Shown here piece by piece: positions 42,982 through 50,744 of a DNA stretch of 64,000 bases; the first letter of the stretch is position 1; each line of letters starts with the position of its first letter. Under the pieces are notes generated by a model, which saw nothing but the letters and a program-made list of their open reading frames with translations, was not told where the DNA came from and made no database searches. The stretch lies in contig CAKURL010000001.1 of assembly GCA_934675685.1 (NCBI GenBank), positions 1 to 64,000 on the forward strand, in the 5' to 3' direction. Source of the stretch: an uncultured Candidatus Melainabacteria bacterium (GTDB lineage: Bacteria > Cyanobacteriota > Vampirovibrionia > Gastranaerophilales > Gastranaerophilaceae). A program made the translations under genes and the position numbers.

Positions 42982-43515
42982 ATGGAAAAAGATATCAAAG
43001 ATTTAAAAGTTTTAATAGATGAAAAAACTCTTTATAAAAGAATAAAAGAAGTGGCCGATGAAATCAATAAAAGCTACGATAATTCAAAAGTCTTAAATAT
43101 CATTTGCGTTTTAAGGGGCGCTGTGATGTTTTTTACTGAGCTTTCAAAATATCTTAAAATGCCAGTCAAGATGGAGTTTGTGAGCCTTTCTAGCTATGGC
43201 ACAAACGAAAAATCTTCTGGAAAAGTGAAAACTCTAAATTTACATTTGCCAAGCTTTAACAATGAAGATGTTTTAATTGTGGAAGACATCGTGGATACCG
43301 GACTTACATTAGATTTTTTGATGAAATTTGTAAAACATAATTGTAGCGCAAAAAGCGTGAAACTTGCTGTTTTGTTTGACAAAAAATGTGCTCGAAAATT
43401 CGACATTGAACCCGATTTTTGCGCATTTGAAATAGACGATAAGTTTATCGTGGGCTTCGGGCTTGATTATTGCGAATTATACAGAAATATCAACTATATC
43501 GGATATTTTGAATAG
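42982..43515 (+). CDS. hpt: Hypoxanthine phosphoribosyltransferase
   Basis: A purine salvage enzyme making IMP/GMP from hypoxanthine/guanine and PRPP. The PRPP-binding motif VLIVEDIVDTGLTL is clear, with LRGAVMFFTEL near 45-55, SLSSYG, VKLAVLFDKK and FIVGFGLDYCELYRNINYIG. I use the ATG at 42982, preceded by AGAGGT, giving 177 residues; an upstream in-frame ATG at 42943 lies inside tilS. Last gene of this plus-strand run. Confidence 0.94.
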   Translation: MEKDIKDLKVLIDEKTLYKRIKEVADEINKSYDNSKVLNIICVLRGAVMFFTELSKYLKMPVKMEFVSLSSYGTNEKSSGKVKTLNLHLPSFNNEDVLIVEDIVDTGLTLDFLMKFVKHNCSAKSVKLAVLFDKKCARKFDIEPDFCAFEIDDKFIVGFGLDYCELYRNINYIGYFE

Positions 43516-43607
43516 CAATTTTATTTGTCAAGCAAAATATCTCAATTATTAACGAAATTAAAAAAAATTTACTTTATGCAATATTTTAAGTTTTTCTAAA
43601 GCGCTTG

Positions 43608-43616
43608 TGATATAAC
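43608..43616 (+). promoter_or_regulatory. Extended -10 promoter of the 43.7-45.8 kb signalling operon
   Basis: TGATATAAC (43608-43616) with no convincing -35. The expected leader is about 40 nt and contains GGGGGAA before the ATG at 43663. Confidence 0.4.
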
Positions 43617-43662
43617 AATAATATCGAGATTTAAATAAACAGACGATATTTATGGGGGAATA

Positions 43663-44145
43663 ATGAGCCAATATCTAAGCAAAGAAGAAATCAAACAATG
43701 GAGGAGTTCATTAGAGAAGATTACTCTTGAAGAATATGCAAAAAGGCTTGGAAAAGTTCTTGAAGAAGAAAAAAACACAAGCGATTTGATTGATATTGTG
43801 ATGAACAACGAAAAAAGGTTGTATTCCTCTCGCGAAACATCATCTACTGTTTTAAAAGTGGCAAAAGCGGCTAACGACGCAAATTTTGCTTCAGAGAAAA
43901 ATGAGCTCGTAGAAAGCATAAAATCCATGCTAACTTTCAAAAAAAATCTTACTCAAAGAGAAGACACAGTTTTGTCTTATTTCATCAAAAACAAAGGTGA
44001 AATTGTCTATGCAAAAGACTTAGCTGCGATTTTGGACTTGCCTTGCGACTATGTATATAAATATATCAAAAATTTAAGAACAAAAATCGACGATTCTATT
44101 TTGAAAAACGCTACAAAAGGCGGCTATATCTTTGATTTGAATTAA
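43663..44145 (+). CDS. Winged-helix protein (OmpR-type C-terminal domain)
   Basis: A 160-residue protein. Residues 1-85 are helical and Glu/Lys-rich with no recognised domain. Residues about 93-160 resemble the OmpR/PhoB winged helix: LTQREDTVLSYFIKNKGEIV, the recognition-helix region CDYVYKYIKNLRTKID, and the wing GGYIFDL. There is no receiver domain. It is the first gene of an operon with a histidine kinase (2 bp gap) and a single-domain receiver, suggesting that DNA binding and phospho-reception are split between proteins. It could be a transcription regulator; target unknown. Confidence 0.7.
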   Translation: MSQYLSKEEIKQWRSSLEKITLEEYAKRLGKVLEEEKNTSDLIDIVMNNEKRLYSSRETSSTVLKVAKAANDANFASEKNELVESIKSMLTFKKNLTQREDTVLSYFIKNKGEIVYAKDLAAILDLPCDYVYKYIKNLRTKIDDSILKNATKGGYIFDLN

Positions 44146-44147
44146 TT

Positions 44148-45410
44148 ATGGAAAATTTAAAAAAGAAAACTTTTGATTTCATAAATTACGCGCTGAATTC
44201 TTCAAATGCCAAAGAAATCTCTTTTTATGATGATATTTTAAAAGAAATTTCTTCTATTTTTGAAGAAAAGTTCTCTTCTTTTTTCTCTTCGATAGTTTTT
44301 TTAGAAGACGAAAGCTTTTCGATTAAGTCTCTTTTTAAGTTTTCAGATGAAAAAAAGTTTGATTTGTTTTTGAAAAATTCAAAAACAATCTCTTTTTTAG
44401 ACGATTTTTTGTCTGGCGAAAACTCTTCTATTGAGGCCTTTAAGACGGACTTTTTTGGAAGTTCTTCAAATATTTTATTTTCAAAGCTAAAGATAAATAA
44501 TTCTATTTTCGGTTTTTTGGTTTTTTCTTCTGACGAGGAATTTTCTTTAGACGAAATTCAATCAATCCAAGTGATTTCAAGCATTTTGAGCTACAAAATA
44601 AAAGATTACGAGCTTTCTTGCGTTTATAAAATGCAGCTTAATACTCTTCAAAATGCAATAGAAGATAAAGCTCAAGCTTATGAATTAATCCAAAAACAAC
44701 ATAAAAAACTAGAAAAATTAGACAAAGAAAAAAATCTTTTTTTGGCGAACATTTCGCACGAATTAAGAACGCCATTAAACGCTATTATTGGTTTTTCTCA
44801 AGCGCTCGATTCAAAAATTTTTGGCGAATTAAATGAAAAACAAGCGGAATATATTAAAGATATTCAAATTTCTGGGCTTCATCTTTTGGGCATGATAAAT
44901 GAAATTTTAGATATTTCAAAGCTTGAAGCGCATGCTATGAAATTTTCTCCTTCGCCAATAAACGCGACATACTCGATATTTGAAGTTGTGAATATTTTAG
45001 AGCCTTTATATAAAAACAAAAATATTGATGTCGAATTTGATTCAACTAAGGAAATAAAAATCTTTGCGGATAATCAAAAATTCCAGCAAATTTTATATAA
45101 TCTTTTGTCAAATGCTATCAAATTTACCCCGGAAAAAGGCAAAATAAAAATCCGCCAAAATAGGCAAGGTTGCGACTATTTTCTTGAAATCGAAGATAAT
45201 GGTATCGGGATTGAAAAGAAAAACCAAAACAAAATATTTAAAAAATACGTTCATTTGTCAAATTCAAGCTATTCTTCTCAAAATTCAACAGGGCTTGGGC
45301 TTCCGATTACAAAAGAGCTCGTAAAGCTCCATGGGGGCAAAATTACTCTTGTTTCTGAATTGAATTCTGGGTCAAAATTTATGATGGAATTTAAAAATAT
45401 CGCATTATGA
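44148..45410 (+). CDS. Soluble sensor histidine kinase
   Basis: A 420-residue kinase. Residues 1-155 look like a divergent GAF-type sensor domain (FFSSIVFLEDESFSIKSLF at the start, SIFGFLVFSSDEEFSLDEIQ towards the end). A coiled coil (about 160-198) links to HisKA with FLANISHELRTPLNAIIGF, His204. The HATPase_c domain has NLLSNAIKFTPE, EDNGIGI and STGLGLPITKELV. No membrane segment, so it senses an internal signal. It starts 2 bp after the winged-helix gene and overlaps the receiver gene by 4 bp (ATGA). Confidence 0.88.
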   Translation: MENLKKKTFDFINYALNSSNAKEISFYDDILKEISSIFEEKFSSFFSSIVFLEDESFSIKSLFKFSDEKKFDLFLKNSKTISFLDDFLSGENSSIEAFKTDFFGSSSNILFSKLKINNSIFGFLVFSSDEEFSLDEIQSIQVISSILSYKIKDYELSCVYKMQLNTLQNAIEDKAQAYELIQKQHKKLEKLDKEKNLFLANISHELRTPLNAIIGFSQALDSKIFGELNEKQAEYIKDIQISGLHLLGMINEILDISKLEAHAMKFSPSPINATYSIFEVVNILEPLYKNKNIDVEFDSTKEIKIFADNQKFQQILYNLLSNAIKFTPEKGKIKIRQNRQGCDYFLEIEDNGIGIEKKNQNKIFKKYVHLSNSSYSSQNSTGLGLPITKELVKLHGGKITLVSELNSGSKFMMEFKNIAL

Positions 45411-45772
45411 AAAAAATTTTAATAATTGAGGACAATAAACTAAATTTAAAACTTTTTTATGACATCTTAGTCTATAAAAAATACGAAGTAAAAACCGCCG
45501 AAGATGGGCTTTCGGGCTTCGAAATGCTCAAAAAAGAAGAGTTTGATTTAGTCGTTTTAGATTTACAATTGCCTAAGATGGACGGTTTTTCAATTATTCA
45601 AAAGCTCAAAAAAGAAAAAATAAAATTGCCTAAAATCGTTGTTGTGTCTGCTTGCGCGATGGATTCGGACAAAAAAAGAGCGCTCGAGCTTGGGGTTAAA
45701 AAATATCTGACAAAGCCCGTCGACATCTTTAATTTCGCTTCGACAATTGAAAACGAGCTTAAAACATCATAA
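45407..45772 (+). CDS. Single-domain response regulator
   Basis: A 121-residue CheY-like receiver: acidic residues in IIEDNKLN (8-11), phospho-acceptor Asp near 52 in DLVVLDLQLPKMDG, Ser in VVSACAM, and Lys in YLTKPVD near 104. The ATG overlaps the kinase stop codon. It has no output domain and resembles the DivK type. The gene's last 14 bp overlap the end of the convergent epimerase gene. Confidence 0.9.
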   Translation: MKKILIIEDNKLNLKLFYDILVYKKYEVKTAEDGLSGFEMLKKEEFDLVVLDLQLPKMDGFSIIQKLKKEKIKLPKIVVVSACAMDSDKKRALELGVKKYLTKPVDIFNFASTIENELKTS

Positions 45773-46622
45773 ACTTTTTCCAATCAATCGTTTGGACAAT
45801 TCCTTCTAAAATCGATGTTTTTAAGATAAATTCGTCATGTTTTGGGTTTGGCAAATGTGTTGCTTTTACAAATTCTGGACTTTTTATGGTCAATTTTGAC
45901 CTTGATTTCGTATATTTAATTATTAATCTTGCGATGTCTGATAATTTGTATTTATCCAAAGATGAAATTTCTATCACGTCCTCGTCGTAATAGTTTTCCA
46001 TTATTTTTTCAAGGCAAGAAGCCACTTCTGGGCAATATGAAAGATATTTTTCGCAATCTTGGTTTAGGACAATTTCTTCTTGGTTGATTGAAGCTTTAAT
46101 TGCTCTATTTATAAACCTTTTGTCGTCTTGTGGCATATAGGGGCCATAAAGAGAAGAGATTTTGGCGATTTTTCCATAGATATTGTGCTCTTTTAAAAAT
46201 GACAAAATTAAATCCTCAAAGAAAGTTAAAAAGTCCGCATATTGCTTCATTTTTGGGTTTTCAAGATGCATTTTATATGGAATTACAAAAACAATCTTTG
46301 CTCCTGATAATTTTGCTTGTAAAAGCGCATTTTTCGCCATTTTAATCTGTTTTATGAAAAATTCAAATGGCGAATTGAAATATTCTTCTAAATCCCCAAG
46401 ACCGCATAAATAATAAGTTATATCAGAAATTATGTCAATTCCATCTAAAATGTCTTTTTGAATAAAGTTGAAATTAGGGTTTTTTAAATGTTGATAAATA
46501 GAGCTCAAATCGCCCGTGGAGAGGTTATCTAGCCCAATGATTTCATCTTCATTTTTTATTAGTTTTTTTGCTAAGTTTGCGCCTAAAAGTCCGCAAACGC
46601 CCATTATTAAAACTTTTCTCAT
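45759..46622 (-). CDS. NAD-dependent epimerase/dehydratase-like (extended SDR), probably altered active site
   Basis: A 287-residue Rossmann-fold protein. The nucleotide-binding GVCGLLG (GxxGxxG, residues 8-14) is intact and GLDNLSTGDLSSI resembles UDP-glucose 4-epimerase/UDP-glucuronate decarboxylase relatives. CGLGDLEEYFNSPFEFF corresponds to the substrate-side loop, and SSLYGPYMP is conserved in such enzymes. The catalytic YxxxK is not seen: Tyr128 is followed by ADF and Leu132. The protein may be inactive, or use other residues. TATTAT lies six bases before the ATG and there is no Shine-Dalgarno. Standing alone, so the sugar substrate is unknown. Confidence 0.75.
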   Translation of the reverse strand: MRKVLIMGVCGLLGANLAKKLIKNEDEIIGLDNLSTGDLSSIYQHLKNPNFNFIQKDILDGIDIISDITYYLCGLGDLEEYFNSPFEFFIKQIKMAKNALLQAKLSGAKIVFVIPYKMHLENPKMKQYADFLTFFEDLILSFLKEHNIYGKIAKISSLYGPYMPQDDKRFINRAIKASINQEEIVLNQDCEKYLSYCPEVASCLEKIMENYYDEDVIEISSLDKYKLSDIARLIIKYTKSRSKLTIKSPEFVKATHLPNPKHDEFILKTSILEGIVQTIDWKKFMMF

Positions 46623-46628
46623 AAGAAC

Positions 46629-46634
46629 ATAATA
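46629..46634 (-). promoter_or_regulatory. -10 element (TATTAT) of the epimerase-like gene
   Basis: On the minus strand TATTAT is followed by GTTCTT and the ATG at 46622, so the predicted mRNA is leaderless. The -35 region is poor. Confidence 0.45.
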
Positions 46635-46676
46635 AAAAATAAATCAGTTTTTTAGGACATATATTTTGTTGATTTT

Positions 46677-47648
46677 TTAGGAATTTTTGATTAAATCCAC
46701 AAAATTTATGATTTCAGAATTCAAAAAGTCCTCTTTTTTAGAATTATTTATAATATATTCTTTCAAATTTTGCGCAAAATGGGCTTTTTTATATTCTCCA
46801 AAGCCATATTTCCTATATATATTATTCAAATTTTCGACTGTTGAAACTCCTTCTTCAAAGTCTGAAATCGCGCAATTGTAGTCGTTTTTGTGGATAAAAT
46901 TAATAGTGTTTATTAAAATCTCTTTTGGAATAATGTCCTCAAATTCGCCAGACGAGATTAAATAAATCTTGTCTTTTGAAGCAAGCTTTGCTCCGATTAT
47001 TCTTTGGATTTGCTTTGCGTCTAAGTCGAGCAAAATATAAAATGGCAGTTTCACGTAATCCACCATTTCGTAATATTTCCTCGCCACTTGGTTTTTGCCC
47101 CCTGCGGGGATTACGATTATGCCATTTTTATTTAGATTATAATCAAAAAGGTTGAAAATGGAATTTAAAAGAGTGTATTCTGTTTGGCCTTCGCAAAGGA
47201 TAATTTTTTCGATTGGATATAATAAACCCTTGTCATATCTTTCTTTTAAGATGTTTTTAGAATTTTTTAGGTTCATAAGCCATGTGAGATTCTTTGAATA
47301 AATTGAATTTTTTTCTAATTTTTCAATCATCTTTGAAATATTCAATCGCGCCGATTGGTATTGATAAGATAATTCGTTGAATTTAAAATATTTATCCTCA
47401 AGGTTTATCAAAAGCTTATTTATGTTTTCGCTTTCTTCGTCAAATGCACCTTCTAAAGAGCTATTGAAGATTTCCGTTGCGATAGCGATTTCATCTTCTG
47501 TGGATAAATTTTTTATTTTTACGTTTGAAGAAAATTTTGAAATAATGTCTGAAAAAACTCTGTGATAGCGAAGGTGCGCAGGTTCGAAGCGAGTTAATCT
47601 ATCTAAAATAGTTGGAAAATATTCTTTTTCTATTTTTTTAAAATTCAT
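46677..47648 (-). CDS. Orphan OLD-type TOPRIM protein
   Basis: A 323-residue protein. Residues 1-140 are mostly helical without a known motif. The C-terminal half has the TOPRIM elements of the OLD endonuclease family: IILCEGQTEYTLL (Glu153, Glu157), VIPAGGKNQV, ILLDLDAKQ (Asp208, Asp210), and SGEFEDIIP near 233-241. OLD proteins pair this domain with an ABC-type ATPase, which is absent here (no Walker A). It could be a split or remnant anti-phage nuclease (as in Gabija- or retron-associated OLD proteins) or a housekeeping nuclease. TGATAGAAT sits six bases before the ATG and there is no Shine-Dalgarno. One copy of a local 16-bp repeat (47352-47367) lies inside the gene. Confidence 0.7.
   Translation of the reverse strand: MNFKKIEKEYFPTILDRLTRFEPAHLRYHRVFSDIISKFSSNVKIKNLSTEDEIAIATEIFNSSLEGAFDEESENINKLLINLEDKYFKFNELSYQYQSARLNISKMIEKLEKNSIYSKNLTWLMNLKNSKNILKERYDKGLLYPIEKIILCEGQTEYTLLNSIFNLFDYNLNKNGIIVIPAGGKNQVARKYYEMVDYVKLPFYILLDLDAKQIQRIIGAKLASKDKIYLISSGEFEDIIPKEILINTINFIHKNDYNCAISDFEEGVSTVENLNNIYRKYGFGEYKKAHFAQNLKEYIINNSKKEDFLNSEIINFVDLIKNS
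47352..47367 (+). repeat. Copy 1 of CGATTGGTATTGRTAA repeat (in the TOPRIM gene)
   Basis: Exact CGATTGGTATTGATAA. The identity with copy 2 extends to 19 bases (CGATTGGTATTGATAAGAT). Confidence 0.75.
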
Positions 47649-47654
47649 AAAATA

Positions 47655-47683
47655 ATTCTATCAGAAATTAGCGATAATTTAAA
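47655..47683 (-). promoter_or_regulatory. Promoter of the TOPRIM gene (leaderless)
   Basis: On the minus strand: -35 TTTAAA (47678-47683), 17-bp spacer, extended -10 TGATAGAAT (47655-47663), six bases, then the ATG at 47648. Confidence 0.55.
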
Positions 47684-47747
47684 ATGCGATTTAGAGTTTC
47701 AATTATATCTAAATAAGATTTGATTTCGTAATCAGAAGCGCTGTGGA

Positions 47748-47763
47748 TTGTCACATGTGACAA
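47748..47763. promoter_or_regulatory. Perfect 16-bp palindrome, candidate operator
   Basis: TTGTCACATGTGACAA, perfectly palindromic, in the divergent region: 85 bp upstream of the TOPRIM -10 and 186 bp upstream of the adhE -35. The TTGT...ACAA ends recall Rex- and Crp/Fnr-type sites, but the length of 16 does not match the 18-bp Rex consensus. Which gene it controls is not clear. Confidence 0.55.
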
Positions 47764-47806
47764 ATTTTAAAATATTAGAAAAACAAGTGAAACGTAGTTT
47801 TTCAAT

Positions 47807-47878
47807 TTGTTCAGAATCTATAAAGTATGAAATGTGAGAATTCAACATTAAATAAAGATTCTGAAACAAGTTCAGAAT
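47807..47878. repeat. Nested inverted-repeat element
   Basis: ATTCTGAA (47858-47865) and TTCAGAAT (47871-47878) form an 8-bp stem with a 5-nt loop. A further inverted copy, TTGTTCAGAATCT (47807-47819), pairs with AGATTCTGAAACAA (47857-47869) with one extra base. The core resembles the dispersed CTGAAACAAGTTCAG-type repeats that I recall from many bacterial genomes. Confidence 0.55.
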
Positions 47879-47948
47879 GACATCTTTTATTATTAAGCTT
47901 TCAATATAAAAATCATATAAAGATTATAAAGTGTATCAAAAACAATCA

Positions 47949-47976
47949 TTGACAATCTTGTTTTATGATGTATGAT
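47949..47976 (+). promoter_or_regulatory. Strong promoter of adhE
   Basis: -35 TTGACA (47949-47954, consensus), 16-bp spacer, -10 TATGAT (47971-47976). Start near 47983, leader of about 32 nt with AAGGAGA before the ATG. Confidence 0.8.
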
Positions 47977-48014
47977 TTAAATAGAGATTTTTTTCACGAA
48001 AAGGAGAAACAAAC

Positions 48015-50669
48015 ATGACAGCAACTGAAAAAGTTCAAGAAACTGGTTTGATTGAAAATGTCGAACAGTTAGATACTCTTGTAGACAGAGTAGTTGCGGC
48101 TCAAAAAGAATATGCTACTTTTTCTCAAGAACAAGTAGATAAAATCTTCAAAGCAGCAGCAACAGCAGCAGACAAAGCGCGTATTCCTCTAGCTAGAATG
48201 GCTGTAGAAGAAACAGGAATGGGCGTTTTAGAAGATAAAATTATGAAAAATCACTATGCCTCAGAATATATCTACAACAAACATAAAGATACAAAAACTT
48301 GTGGCATAATCGATAACGACAAAGTAAACGGCGTTAAAATCGTAGCTGAACCTTTGGGTGTTTTGGCTGGTATCGTACCTACTACAAACCCTACTTCAAC
48401 AGCTATTTTCAAATCTTTAATCGCTTTAAAAACAAGAAATGGTATCATTTTTTCACCACACCCACGTGCTAAAAAAGCTACAATTGCAGCTGCAAAAGTA
48501 GTTCTAGACGCAGCAGTTAAAGCTGGTGCTCCAAAAGACATCATTTCTTGGATTGAAATTGCTCCAGAAGCTGATGGCGTTGCTATTTCTGGCGGTTTGA
48601 TGAAACACAAAAACATCGCTTGCATTTTGGCTACAGGCGGTCCTGGAATGGTTAAAGCTGCATATTCTTCAGGCCACCCTGCGTTGGGTGTTGGCCCTGG
48701 TAACACTTCTGTTGTTATCGACGAAACAGCTGATATTAAAATGGCAGTTTCTTCAGTTCTTATGTCTAAAACATTTGATAATGGTATGATTTGTGCTTCT
48801 GAACAATCTATCGTTGTTGTAGACAGTGTTTATGAAGAAGTTAGAAAAGAATTAGCATACAGAGGCGCTTATATCTTAAATGACCAAGAAATGCAAAAAA
48901 TGGTTGACTTTGGCTTCATCGATCCAAACAGAGGCACTGCTCACCCTAAAATCGTTGGCCAAAGCGCTCACACTATCGCTCAATTAGCTGGTTTTGAAGT
49001 TCCTGAAAACGCAAAAGTTTTAGTTGCTCAAAGACCAGAAGTAAATTGGGAAGACCCATTCTCAAGAGAAAAATTATCTCCAATCTTAGCAATGTACAAA
49101 GCTTCTAGCTTTGAAGATGCAGCAGATAAAGCATACTACTTAGTATCCAGAGGTGGCGCTGGTCACACATCTGTTCTTTACACAGACGAACGCAAAAAAG
49201 ACAGAATCGACGCTTATGCTAAGAAAATGCCTTCTTGCCGTGTATTGATTAACCAACCTTCTTCTCAAGGCGGTATTGGTGACCTTTACAACTTCCGTAT
49301 GGAACCATCTTTGACACTTGGTTGCGGTTCTTGGGGCGGAAACTCCGTATCCGGAAACGTTAGCGTTAAAGACCTATTAAACTACAAAAGAGTTGCTGAA
49401 AGGAGAGAAAATATGCTTTGGTTTAAGGTTCCTCAAAAAATCTACTTCAAACGTGGTGCTACAGATTTAGCTTTAAGAGAATTAGAAGGTAAAAAGAAAG
49501 CATTTATCGTAACAGATAGATTTTTATTCAACTCTGGCGCAGCTGATCAAATCACTAAAGTTTTAGATGAAATCGGCATCGACCACGAAGTATTCTTCGA
49601 CGTAAAACCAGACCCAACATTGTCTACAATCGAAGAAGCTTATGCAATTATGAAACCATTTGAACCAGACGTAATTATCGCTCTTGGCGGTGGTTCTCCA
49701 ATGGACGCAGCTAAAATCTTATGGTTAAAATATGAACAACCTGAAACAGTGTTTGAAGACGTTGCTATGAGATTTATGGATATCAGAAAACGTATCTGCA
49801 AACTTCCTGAATTGGGCAAAAAAGCAATGATGGTAGCTATTCCTACTACATCTGGTACAGGTTCAGAAGTTACACCATTCTCAATCATCACAGATGACAA
49901 ATCAGGCGTTAAATACGCAATCGCAGATTACGCTTTAACTCCTTCTATGGCAATCGTTGACCCTAACTTCGTAGATGGCATGCCAAAAGGCTTGACAGCT
50001 GCTTCCGGTATCGACGCTTTAGTTCATGCTATTGAAGCTTATGTATCTTGCATGGCTACAAACTTCACAAATTCAAATGCTTTAGAAGCTTGCAAACTTG
50101 TATTCAGATACTTGTCTCGTTCATACCACGAAGGCGCTAACGACCCAATCGCAAGAGAAAAAATGCACTATGCTGCAACAATCGCTGCTATGGCATTTGC
50201 AAACTCTTTCTTAGGCTTGTGCCACTCTATGGCTCACAAATTAGGTGCTATGTTCCACGTTCCACACGGTGTTGCTAACGCATTATTAATCAGACAAATC
50301 ATCAAATACAATGCGACTGATTGTCCTAAAAAACAAGCAACATTCCCACAATATAAATTCCCTCAAGCAGTTGCTAGATATGCGCAAATTGCTGATGAAT
50401 TGAATATTCAAGGTAAAGACGATATGGACAAAACTCAAAACTTGATTAAAGCAATCGATGAGTTGATGGACGATATCGAACTTCCAAAATCAATTCGTGA
50501 ATTTATGGAAAAACAAGGCGTTAAAGACCCTGAAAAAGAATTCTACGCAAAATTAGACGAAATGGTAGAATTGGCATTTGACGACCAATGCACAGGCGCA
50601 AACCCTGTATATCCAATCATGACAGACATGAAACAATTATACATCGACGCATTCAACGGCGAAGTGTAG
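48015..50669 (+). CDS. adhE: Bifunctional aldehyde/alcohol dehydrogenase
   Basis: AdhE reduces acetyl-CoA to acetaldehyde and then ethanol, reoxidising NADH in fermentation. The 884 residues hold an N-terminal aldehyde dehydrogenase domain (1 to about 440), with the catalytic Cys in DNGMICASEQ and a GVGPGNTSVVID loop. A linker follows, then an iron-dependent alcohol dehydrogenase (about 455-884), with LGGGSPMDAAK and iron ligands in DALVHAIEAYVS, LGLCHSMAHKLG and FHVPHGVANA. Codon use is noticeably more regular (highly expressed type) than in neighbours. A consensus promoter and strong Shine-Dalgarno point to high expression; Rex encoded next door is the expected NADH-responsive repressor. 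Confidence 0.97.
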   Translation: MTATEKVQETGLIENVEQLDTLVDRVVAAQKEYATFSQEQVDKIFKAAATAADKARIPLARMAVEETGMGVLEDKIMKNHYASEYIYNKHKDTKTCGIIDNDKVNGVKIVAEPLGVLAGIVPTTNPTSTAIFKSLIALKTRNGIIFSPHPRAKKATIAAAKVVLDAAVKAGAPKDIISWIEIAPEADGVAISGGLMKHKNIACILATGGPGMVKAAYSSGHPALGVGPGNTSVVIDETADIKMAVSSVLMSKTFDNGMICASEQSIVVVDSVYEEVRKELAYRGAYILNDQEMQKMVDFGFIDPNRGTAHPKIVGQSAHTIAQLAGFEVPENAKVLVAQRPEVNWEDPFSREKLSPILAMYKASSFEDAADKAYYLVSRGGAGHTSVLYTDERKKDRIDAYAKKMPSCRVLINQPSSQGGIGDLYNFRMEPSLTLGCGSWGGNSVSGNVSVKDLLNYKRVAERRENMLWFKVPQKIYFKRGATDLALRELEGKKKAFIVTDRFLFNSGAADQITKVLDEIGIDHEVFFDVKPDPTLSTIEEAYAIMKPFEPDVIIALGGGSPMDAAKILWLKYEQPETVFEDVAMRFMDIRKRICKLPELGKKAMMVAIPTTSGTGSEVTPFSIITDDKSGVKYAIADYALTPSMAIVDPNFVDGMPKGLTAASGIDALVHAIEAYVSCMATNFTNSNALEACKLVFRYLSRSYHEGANDPIAREKMHYAATIAAMAFANSFLGLCHSMAHKLGAMFHVPHGVANALLIRQIIKYNATDCPKKQATFPQYKFPQAVARYAQIADELNIQGKDDMDKTQNLIKAIDELMDDIELPKSIREFMEKQGVKDPEKEFYAKLDEMVELAFDDQCTGANPVYPIMTDMKQLYIDAFNGEV

Positions 50670-50684
50670 TAATATAAACGATTT

Positions 50685-50720
50685 GCGAGGCTTAGTATAT
50701 TTATTAAGCCTCGCTTTTTT
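50685..50720 (+). terminator. Terminator between adhE and rex
   Basis: GCGAGGCTTA (50685-50694) pairs perfectly with TAAGCCTCGC (50705-50714), followed by TTTTTT. It is a strong intrinsic terminator, so rex is either transcribed by readthrough or from a promoter I cannot see. Confidence 0.9.
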
Positions 50721-50744
50721 GTAAAATCAAAAAGGTTATTAAAA

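Larger units (their letters stand above)
47649..48014. other. Divergent intergenic region between the TOPRIM gene and adhE
   Basis: 366 bp without a gene. It contains the TOPRIM promoter, a perfect 16-bp palindrome (47748-47763), a nested inverted-repeat element (47807-47878) and the strong adhE promoter (47949-47976). Confidence 0.7.

Noticed and set aside
47941..47962. AACAA-N12-TTGTT around the adhE -35 as a Rex operator
   Set aside because: The orientation is the reverse of the TTGT...ACAA symmetry known for Rex sites.
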